A DNA stretch of 41,265 nucleotides from JAFALX01 sp050734185 (GTDB taxonomy: Bacteria; Chloroflexota; Dormibacteria; Aeolococcales; Aeolococcaceae): positions 1 through 41,265 of the forward strand of contig JBOHUE010000131.1 of NCBI GenBank assembly GCA_050734185.1, read 5' to 3'. The translations under genes and the position numbers were made by a program. How positions within the stretch are numbered: the first letter of the stretch is position 1; each line of letters starts with the position of its first letter. The notes beneath the pieces are model-generated. The model ran no database searches and was not told the DNA's origin. It worked only from the letters and a program-made list of their open reading frames with translations. Positions 15,722 to 23,000 of the stretch are shown here, one piece after another.

Positions 15722-16178
15722 CATCACGCTGCGGGAGGTGCCCGTCGAGGACATCCTTCCGCTGCGCGCCCGCATCCTGCGGGCGGGCCGTCCGGTGGAG
15801 TCGGCACGCTCCCTCCAGGACGGGCTCGCGGCGACACGGCACCTGGCCGCGTTCACGGCGAGCGGCGGGCTCGGCGGCTGCGTCACCTACTTCTGGGAGG
15901 ACACTTCCCTGGCCGCCGGCCGGCGGGCGCTCCGCTTTCGCGGCATGGCCGTCGACGACCCACTGCAGGGTCTCGGGATCGGCCGTGCCCTGATGCGTGA
16001 GCTCGTGGCGCGCGCACGCGGGATGGGTGCACAGGTGCTGTGGGCCAACGGCCGCGACGGGGCGCTCGGCTTCTACGAACGGATCGGGTTCCGCGTCGCG
16101 GGCGACGGCTTCCTCGACAGCGAGATGCGGCTGCCCCATCACGTCCTCATAGCGGACGTCGACTCGATCGTCGCCTGA
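15714..16178 (+). CDS. GNAT-family N-acetyltransferase, probable CTG start
   Basis: About 154 residues. The acetyl-CoA-binding motif A is present: FRGMAVDDPLQGLGIGRALM, with Q-G-L-G-I-G as the pyrophosphate loop. It is followed by GAQVLWANGRDGALGFYERIGF (motif B). The fold begins with DITLREVPVEDILPLR, so the start must lie near 15714. In this frame there is no ATG/GTG/TTG between 15591 and that point; a CTG at 15714, overlapping the dxs stop by 8 bp, is the most economical start, and a TTG at 15588 inside dxs is the alternative. It is coupled to dxs, but a link to isoprenoids cannot be inferred. The acceptor substrate is unknown. Confidence 0.78.
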   Translation: MADITLREVPVEDILPLRARILRAGRPVESARSLQDGLAATRHLAAFTASGGLGGCVTYFWEDTSLAAGRRALRFRGMAVDDPLQGLGIGRALMRELVARARGMGAQVLWANGRDGALGFYERIGFRVAGDGFLDSEMRLPHHVLIADVDSIVA

Positions 16179-16254
16179 CGCACGCGCGCCGGGATCGTGA
16201 CGATGGCGCGACCGCAGGCCTGCGGCGCGAGCGCGGTCACTAGCATCGGTCTCC

Positions 16255-17604
16255 GTGGCCACGCTCTCGACTGCTCGCCGGAGCGCGCCTCGGCTCCATT
16301 TCTCGCCGGCGACGCTTCGGCTCACCGCCCGGGCGGCGGCGGTGCTCGCGGCGGTGGTCGCGCTCAAGTCGTTCGTCATCGATCCGCTCACCGGCCACTA
16401 CGGAGGGACGCTGAACGACTTCTCGATCTACGTCGCCGCCGCGCACACGATGGCGGCCGGCGGCTCGCCCTACGCGCACTTCAACGCGAACACCGTTGTG
16501 ATGGACGGCTTCGACTACCCGCCATTCGCCGCCGTGCTCATCCGGCCGCTGGCGCTCCTCGACGCCCACTTGGCCAGCGTGATCTGGCTGGCGCTGATGC
16601 TCGCCGCCACAGTCGCCGCCGCGGTGATCGTCGCGCGGACGGCGCTGCCGAGATCCTGGCCGCGGGTCGAGCTCGGCGTCATCGCGGCACTGGCGTTCGG
16701 CCCGGCGGCGTACTCGTACTGGATCGGGCAGATCAACGCGCTCGTGTTCCTGCTGGTCGCGCTGGCCTACCGCGACTACGTGCGCGAACGGCGGCTGCGA
16801 GTCGGCGTGCTTCTCGGCCTGGCCGCGGCCATCAAGGTCGGGCCCGTGATCCTCATCCTCCTGCTCCTGCGCCGCCGCTGGTGGCGTGGCGCCGCCGCGA
16901 TGACCGCCACCGGCGTGGTCGCCACCGCCGCCGCCCTGCCGCTGATCGGACTCGGCGCGCTACAGACGTTCATCGGCTCCGTGCTGCCGACCCTGGGGCG
17001 GCCCACCGGCTGGATCTACAACCAGACGGTCGCGGCGAGCATCAGCCGGCTCGCGTCGTGGTCGGTGCTGTCGCCCGACCCTGCCTCACCCGTGATCCAG
17101 GCTGCCGGCGTCGTGGCCGGGATCTCGGTGATCGCGATCGCGCTCGTGGTGGTGCGCTCGGGTCCCCGATCGAATAGCGAGCGCGGCGCGGAATTCGGCG
17201 CGGCCGTCACGGCAATGCTGCTGTGCGGGTCGCTCGCGTGGTACTCGCACTTCCTTTTGCTGCTCATTCCGATCTTCGCGGCGATGGGCCTGGCGCTGGC
17301 GCGCGGGTGGCGGCACGAGCGACGTCTGGTCGCGGCCACCGCCACGGCGGTCGTGATGTTCGCAGTCGTCGCGCCGCTGACCATCGCGCAGCTCTCGATG
17401 GCAGGGCTCGTCCAGCTGAGCCACAGTCCGGCGTGGTGGCCGGTGCTGCAGCTGTTCGCCCTGCCCAGCCTCAGCGCGCTGTGGCTGCTCGTCGAGCTGT
17501 CACGCAGCCTGCACAAGGAGGCTCAACCGCACGGGGTGGAAATGGAAAGGGCCGGGCGAGGAGTCACCCGGCCCTGGTCCAGGAAGGGGTATCAGGCGTC
17601 GTAG
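16255..17604 (+). CDS. GT87-family (DUF2029) integral membrane glycosyltransferase
   Basis: 449 residues with about ten TM helices. GT87 enzymes are GT-C fold polyprenyl-phosphate-sugar-dependent mannosyl- or arabinosyl-type transferases acting on the outer side of the membrane in actinobacteria. The first extracytoplasmic loop has the acidic motif NDFSIYVAAAHTMAAGGSPY, followed by FDYPPFAAVLIRP, both typical of GT87. Further hallmarks are YWIGQINALVFLLVALAY and AAIKVGPVILILLLL. The GTG start at 16255 lies 8 nt after TAGCAT (16241-16246). The last about 20 codons cover the terminator of the convergent glnA gene. The exact sugar and acceptor cannot be told. Confidence 0.85.
   Translation: MATLSTARRSAPRLHFSPATLRLTARAAAVLAAVVALKSFVIDPLTGHYGGTLNDFSIYVAAAHTMAAGGSPYAHFNANTVVMDGFDYPPFAAVLIRPLALLDAHLASVIWLALMLAATVAAAVIVARTALPRSWPRVELGVIAALAFGPAAYSYWIGQINALVFLLVALAYRDYVRERRLRVGVLLGLAAAIKVGPVILILLLLRRRWWRGAAAMTATGVVATAAALPLIGLGALQTFIGSVLPTLGRPTGWIYNQTVAASISRLASWSVLSPDPASPVIQAAGVVAGISVIAIALVVVRSGPRSNSERGAEFGAAVTAMLLCGSLAWYSHFLLLLIPIFAAMGLALARGWRHERRLVAATATAVVMFAVVAPLTIAQLSMAGLVQLSHSPAWWPVLQLFALPSLSALWLLVELSRSLHKEAQPHGVEMERAGRGVTRPWSRKGYQAS
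17549..17574 (-). terminator. Intrinsic terminator of glnA
   Basis: GGGCCGGG (17549-17556) pairs perfectly with CCCGGCCC (17567-17574) across a 10-nt loop. On the minus strand the hairpin is followed by TTTCCATTTCC, a modest T-rich tract. It lies 18 nt after the glnA stop and inside the 3' end of the convergent GT87 coding region. Confidence 0.75.
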
Positions 17605-19058
17605 TACAGGTGGAACTCGTAGGGGTGCGGCCGCAGCGCGACTGCATCCACCTCGCGTTCCCGCTTGTACGCCACGTAGGTCTCGATCAGGTCGGGTGTG
17701 AACACGCCGCCCTCGAGCAGGAACTGCTGATCGCCCTCGAGCGCGTCGAGGACCTCGGTGAGCGAGCCGGGGAGATCCTTCACCACCTCGGCCTCCGCGC
17801 CCTCGAGCTCGTACAGGTCCTGGTCGACCGGCTTCGGCGGCTCGATCTGCCGCTTCACGCCGTCGAGGCCCGCCATCAGCATCGCCGAGAAGGCGAGATA
17901 CGGGTTGCACATAGGATCCGGTGAACGGAACTCGAGACGGCGCGCCGCCGGCGCGTTGCTGTACGTCGGGATACGCACACAGGCGCTGCGGTTGCGAGCG
18001 CTGTACGCGAGCTTGATCGGCGCCTCGTAGCCAGGCACCAGGCGGCGGTAGCTGTTCGTGGTCGGCGCGGCGAATGCGAGCAGTGCCGGCGCGTGCATGA
18101 GCAGCCCGCCGATGTACCAGCGCGCGGTGTCGCTGAGCAGCGCGTACTTGTCCTTCTCGAAGAACAGCGGCACGCCGCCCTTCCACAGCGACTGGTGCGT
18201 GTGCATGCCGCTGCCGTTGTCACCGAACAGGGGCTTGGGCATGAACGTCGCCGTGTAGCCGTTGCGGTAGCAGACGTTCTTGACGATGTACTTGTACTGC
18301 AGCACCTTGTCGGCCATCGACACCAGCGTGTCGAAGCGCATGTCGATCTCGGCCTGACCTGCGGTGCCGACCTCGTGATGGTGCACCTCGATATCGATCC
18401 CGCTCTCGATGAGCGCCAGCACGATCCTGCTGCGAAGATCCTGCTGCTTGTCCACGGGGGGCACCGGGAAGTACCCCTCCTTGTACTTGGGACGGTACCC
18501 GAGGTTGGCGGTGTCGTTGCGACCGGTGTTCCAGATGCCCTCGTCGGAGTCGACGAAGTAATAGCCCTCGTGGCTGTTCTGGTCGTAGCGCACCGAGTTG
18601 AAGATGTAGAACTCGCACTCGGGGCCCCAGTACGACGTGTCAGCGATCCCGGACTTGCGCAGGTAGTCCTCGGCCTTGCGCGCAACAAAGCGCGGGTCGC
18701 GGCTGTACGGCTGCACCAGCAGCGGGTCCTTGATGTCGCAGACGATCGACAGCGTGGGGACGTCGAGGCACGGATCCACGAACGTGCGCCCGGGATCGGG
18801 GAACAGGAGCATGTCGCTCTCGTGGATCTTCTGAAAGCCGCGAATGCTCGAGCCGTCGAACCCGATGCCCTTGGTGAAGACGTCCTCGGTCAGCTCGCTG
18901 AGCGGAATGCTGAAGTGCTGCCAGCTGCCGACCAGGTCGGTGAAGCGCAGATCGACGAACTTGATCCCCGCCTGATCCGCGCGGTTGATGACGTCGAGCG
19001 GGCTGGGCGCGGAGTCGCTGGCCGCCCCTGATGCACGGACGGCTTCGTCGATCGCCAT
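17592..19058 (-). CDS. glnA: Glutamine synthetase type I
   Basis: 488 residues. It forms glutamine from glutamate, ammonium and ATP in the cytoplasm, as a dodecamer. All family blocks are present: GFDGSSI (ammonium-site Asp and Ser), GPECEFYIF, HHHEVGTAGQAEIDMRFD, NGSGMHTHQSLW, NSYRRLVPGYEAP (flexible-loop Glu), RNRSACVRIP and RLEFRSPDPMCNPYLAF. Near the C-terminus DLYELEGAEAEVVKDLPGSL, with Tyr416, resembles the adenylylation-loop region of GSI-beta enzymes, so regulation by an adenylyltransferase is possible; no glnE is in the window. The ATG at 19058 follows GGAAGGAGG. The promoter region upstream carries an inverted repeat like those near the second glutamine synthetase. Confidence 0.96.
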   Translation of the reverse strand: MAIDEAVRASGAASDSAPSPLDVINRADQAGIKFVDLRFTDLVGSWQHFSIPLSELTEDVFTKGIGFDGSSIRGFQKIHESDMLLFPDPGRTFVDPCLDVPTLSIVCDIKDPLLVQPYSRDPRFVARKAEDYLRKSGIADTSYWGPECEFYIFNSVRYDQNSHEGYYFVDSDEGIWNTGRNDTANLGYRPKYKEGYFPVPPVDKQQDLRSRIVLALIESGIDIEVHHHEVGTAGQAEIDMRFDTLVSMADKVLQYKYIVKNVCYRNGYTATFMPKPLFGDNGSGMHTHQSLWKGGVPLFFEKDKYALLSDTARWYIGGLLMHAPALLAFAAPTTNSYRRLVPGYEAPIKLAYSARNRSACVRIPTYSNAPAARRLEFRSPDPMCNPYLAFSAMLMAGLDGVKRQIEPPKPVDQDLYELEGAEAEVVKDLPGSLTEVLDALEGDQQFLLEGGVFTPDLIETYVAYKREREVDAVALRPHPYEFHLYYDA

Positions 19059-19199
19059 CGTTCCTCCTTCCGGGACTTGACTAACGGCCGGTGACGGTTC
19101 TCAGGCGCGCCGCACGGCCGGAACTCTCTCGGCCCCCGAGCATAGACCGCGCGACGCCGCCTCACCATGTGCAGGTAGCCCAGACGAGCCAGATGCCCC

Positions 19200-19216
19200 T
19201 TGTACGCTTCGCACAA
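19200..19216. promoter_or_regulatory. Inverted repeat TTGTACG-CTT-CGCACAA in the ferredoxin-glnA gap
   Basis: A 17-bp inverted repeat with 6 of 7 arm positions matching lies between fdxA and glnA, about 140 bp upstream of the glnA ATG. It resembles the CTTGTGC-type elements upstream of the second glutamine synthetase (37185-37201, 37268-37285) and at 34120. The remaining 19059-19242 gap has a TATGCT-like -10 near 19145-19140 (minus) and no gene. Regulator unknown. Confidence 0.4.
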
Positions 19217-19242
19217 ACAGGGCCCGCAGCGGGAGCCCGGCG

Positions 19243-19539
19243 TCAGGCGGAGTTGGCAGGTGCCTTGAGCCCGTCGACCTTGACCCGAGCTCCGGCCTTG
19301 TCCTTGAAGTACACCTTGTTGATCTCGACGAAGCTCACCTGAGCCGTGGGCACGTCCTCCTCGGCGTAGATCGCGTCCACCGGGCAGGGGTCGACGCACG
19401 CGCCGCAGTCGATGCACTCGTCGGGATCGATGTAGACCATGCGGTCCTCATCCGCCTCGTGGATGCAGTCGACCGGGCACACCTCGATGCAGGATTTGTC
19501 CTTGAGGTCGATGCAGGTCTCGGTGACGATGTAGGTCAT
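19243..19539 (-). CDS. fdxA: Seven-iron (3Fe-4S/4Fe-4S) bacterial ferredoxin
   Basis: 98 residues. The N-terminal half shows C-x7-C-x3-CP (TETCIDLKDKSCIEVCPVDC), the 3Fe-4S-type arrangement, followed by the classical 4Fe-4S motif DECIDCGACVDPCPVDAIY. This is the FdxA-type soluble low-potential electron carrier common in actinobacteria. It may serve P450s, nitrite or nitrate reductase, or other redox partners; the context does not decide. The ATG at 19539 is preceded by TACTAT (19554-19549) 9 nt upstream, another near-leaderless start. It lies upstream of glnA on the same strand with a 184-bp gap. Confidence 0.93.
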   Translation of the reverse strand: MTYIVTETCIDLKDKSCIEVCPVDCIHEADEDRMVYIDPDECIDCGACVDPCPVDAIYAEEDVPTAQVSFVEINKVYFKDKAGARVKVDGLKAPANSA

Positions 19540-19612
19540 TCCGTCCCGATAGTACCAAGGGGTCTTCCTGCGCCCGATTGAGCCGTGCGCGGCGCGCGCG
19601 CAGAATCAGCCG

Positions 19613-20092
19613 GTGGTCAAGCGCGCGCTCAGCGCCGGCGGTGGCGCGCTCGCAACCCTCGTACTCGCAACGGTCGTCTGCGCATGCGGCGGCGGCAATG
19701 TGCCGACGTCTCCGCGGACCTCGACAGCGCCGACCGTCTCGCAGACCCCACCGCCGTCGGCTGTCCCTTCCGCCACCGGCGGCGAGGTGGCCACTCTGAC
19801 CGCGGCGGAAGGCGGTTCCACCATCGACGTGCGCGTCAACGCGGACATCCGCGTGACGCTCACGGCCGACCCGGGCACCACCTGGACGGCGCCCGGCGTC
19901 GACGGCGGAACGATCCTGAAAGCCGTGTCGTCGTCTGTCAGTGCGGCAGGCGCCATCGCGGAGTTCCGTGCGTTGCAGCCGGGAACCGCACGCCTGAGTG
20001 CGACCGAGAACCCCACGTGCCTGCCGCTGTGCGGACGCCCGTCACGGCTGTGGGAGGTGACGGTGACCGTCACCCCCCATCCGGTTCCGTGA
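19613..20092 (+). CDS. Small predicted lipoprotein of unknown function
   Basis: 159 residues from a GTG at 19613. The N-terminus VKRALSAGGGALATLVLATV ends in a VCAC lipobox-like sequence, then a Pro/Thr/Ser linker (TSPRTSTAPTVSQTPPPSA). The mature domain is beta-rich: GGSTIDVRVNADIRVTLTAD, TTWTAPG, FRALQPGTARLSATENPTC, LWEVTVTV. The order of strands and the NPTC-to-W-E-V ending loosely recall the chagasin-type protease-inhibitor fold, but the diagnostic motifs are not clear, so this is only a suggestion. It ends 5 bp before the stop of the giant convergent gene. Confidence 0.75.
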   Translation: MVKRALSAGGGALATLVLATVVCACGGGNVPTSPRTSTAPTVSQTPPPSAVPSATGGEVATLTAAEGGSTIDVRVNADIRVTLTADPGTTWTAPGVDGGTILKAVSSSVSAAGAIAEFRALQPGTARLSATENPTCLPLCGRPSRLWEVTVTVTPHPVP

Positions 20093-20097
20093 GGAGA

Positions 20098-23000
20098 TCA
20101 GTACGCCGTCTTCGAGTGCCCGCGGCCGCCGCCCTGGCCGCCGCCGACGCCGGTGCCCGGTTGATGCGTGCCGCCGGGCGCGGCGAGACCACCGCTGAGC
20201 GTGTACATCGCCTCGTTCAGCGTGCCGCCTGACGGTGGCAGCCCCAGCGGGAAGACGGCCCAGGCGCGCCCGGCCATGAACGACGCGGAGATGTAGTCAC
20301 CCGCCATCGGTCCGTCGGTGGTCGGAGCGAGCTCGTTGAGCGTCATCGGACCGGCCACCTGGGTCGCCGTGCTCCAGCTGGACCCACCGTTGGCCGACGA
20401 GATGAAGCCGACGTCGAGCTGACACGTGGTGCACGCCGCGACCGGGTAGTAGTAGTAGTAGAGGCCGAGGTGCGCTGACGAGCCGCTCGTGCTGCGATCA
20501 ACGGCAATGCCGGGGAGGAAGTGATCCGCCCCGCTGCTGGTCGAGTCGATCGGAATGCGCGTGACGCTGCCCCAGCTGCTGCCACTCGTCGACGACTTCG
20601 ACATCACCAGGTCGTTCGACGTGCAGCCGCTGCGGAAGCGGCAGTCCTGCCACACGAGGTACACGATGCCCGACGAATCGATCTCGGCGGAGGGCAGCGG
20701 CTGGCTGCGGAAACCGCCTGCCGGGGCACTGTCGGTCACCGACGAGATCAGGCTGCTGGAGTTCCAGCTGTTGCCGCCGTTGGTCGACGTGAAGGACCGC
20801 ATCTGCGAGGCTGAGTCCGCGAAGTACGGGACGACGACTGTGCCGTTCGGCTGCACGAGCGGCTGGCCGCCCAGACCGTGCGCGCTGTCGGACGTGCTCC
20901 GGGGCACCGACCATGTTGCCCCTCCATCGGTCGACGTGAGCATGCGCATCAAGTTGCCCTGTGTGTTGTCGTCGAACTCGATGTAGCAGTTGCCGTAGTG
21001 CGAGCTCGTCGACGTCCGGTCGCAGGCGATCCAGGACTTGTCAAAGGAGTCCGCGCTCTGCGAGATCGCGTTGGTGGCGGCCGACCACGTGACGCCGTCC
21101 GTCGACGTGTTGATCGCCACGCCCCGACCGTTGACGTTCGAGTCGAGCGTGAGCGACTCTGCGATCCACAGGCCGTGTCTCGGGTCGTACGCGATCGCCG
21201 GATCGCTGACGCGCGCCCAGCCGAGGTTTGAGCCGCCCTGGACCGTGGTCAGGCCGGGCAGCAGGCCCTGTGTCCAGGTGGAGCCGCCGTTGGTCGTCGT
21301 GGCGAAGCCGATGGCATCCGCGCCGCCGTTGTTGAAGCGGCCGTCCTGGAACACGGAGACCAGCGTCGAGCCGTTCGACAGCGTGTCGGGCTCGACCTGG
21401 GTGGCGTGCTCAGCGTTGGGGTCGGTGAACGAGTCGCTGCTGAGCTGCATCAGGCCGGGCGGCGGTCCGCTGCCGGTGACCGTCAGCGACACCGTCGTGG
21501 AGTGCTGTGACGAACCCTCGGTGCCGGTCACCGTGAGCGTGTAGCTGCCCGGTGCCGCCGTTCCCGCGTTCACATTCAGTGCAGACGTCCCCCCCGCCGT
21601 CACGCTCGGCGGCGTCAGCGTCGCCGTGGCGCCGCTGGGCGCGCCGCTCACACCGAGCGATACGGTGCCCGCGGAGCCGGATGTCACCGCCGTCGTGATG
21701 CTGGAGCTGCCCGCCGCGTTCGGCGCCAGCGTCAGGCTTGTGGGACTGGCGCTGATGCTGAAGTCGTTCGGCGGCGGCGCGTTCTGCGTGACGGACACGT
21801 CATCGAGATACATGTACGTCAGGTCGCCGTAGCCGTCCCCGTGAGCGTTGAACCACAGCTGCACGTTCTGACCCGCGTACGGGGTCATGTTGAACGTCAC
21901 CTGGGTCCACGCCTGCGCGTTGCTGCAGACCTTGAACACCGACGCGAGCGTCGCGCCCGAGGTGTTGCGGATCTGGGCCTCCTGCCAATCGTAGGTGATC
22001 GTGTCGGTGGACGACGGCCAGTACCAGAAGCTCAGCGTCGACGCCCCGCTCGGCACGGTGATCGTCTGCGTGAGGCTGCTGTCGCCGTTGGGCTCCGGCT
22101 CAGCGCTCGCACTGAGCTGTGCGGCGAATGCTCCGCTGTGCTTCTGCGTTGTAGTCACCGTTGGCGAGAACACGCCACCGGTCGACCAGCTGCTCAGAGA
22201 GCCGGTCTCGAAGCCGCCGTTGGTCACCACGGCGCCGCCCACGCCGGTCACGGTCAGCGCGACCACGGCCGAGTGCGTCGCCGTGCCCTCGGTCCCGGTC
22301 ACCGTCAGCGTGTAGCTCCCCGGTGCCGCCGTCCTCGCGTTCACGTTCAGTGCAGACGTCCCTCCCGCGGTCACGCTCGCCGGCGTCATCGTCGCGGTGG
22401 CGCCGCTGGGAGCCCCGCTCACGGTGAGCGACACGGTGCCCGCAGCGCCGGACGTCACCGCCGTGCTGATGGAGGAGCTGCCGGCCGCGTTTTGCGCGAG
22501 CGTCAGGCTTGTCGGGTTGGCGCTGATGGAGAAGTCACCCGGCGCCACGACAGACAGCGCCGCTGTCGTCGAATGTATCCCCGACGGCGCGGTGCCGGTG
22601 ACCGTGATCGTGTAATTCCCCGTGGGCGTGTTCGTCGCCGTCGCCACGGTCAGCGTCGAGCCTTGTCCGGCGTTCACGGGCGTCGGGTTGAACGACGCGG
22701 TCGCCCCCGAGGGAAGCCCGGTCGCCGTGAGAGCAACCGACTGCGTGGAGCCGCTGGTCACCGCGGTGGTGATCGTGCTATTGGCGCTGCCGCCCTGCGT
22801 CACGGGCGACGGGCTGAAGCTGCCGGCGCCGATGCTGAAGTCGTTTGGCGCCACGACAGACAGCGCAGCCGTCGTCGAATGCACCGCCGCCGAGCCGGTG
22901 CCGGTGACGGTGATCGTGTAGTTCCCCGCGGGCGTCGACGCCGTCGTCGCCACGGTCAGCGTCGAGCCCTGTCCGGCGTTCACGGGCGTCGGGTTGAACG

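Noticed and set aside
20449..20463. A GTA trinucleotide run suggesting a phase-variable repeat
   Set aside because: It is only five units, in frame (a run of Tyr codons), and cannot cause frameshifts by unit change.
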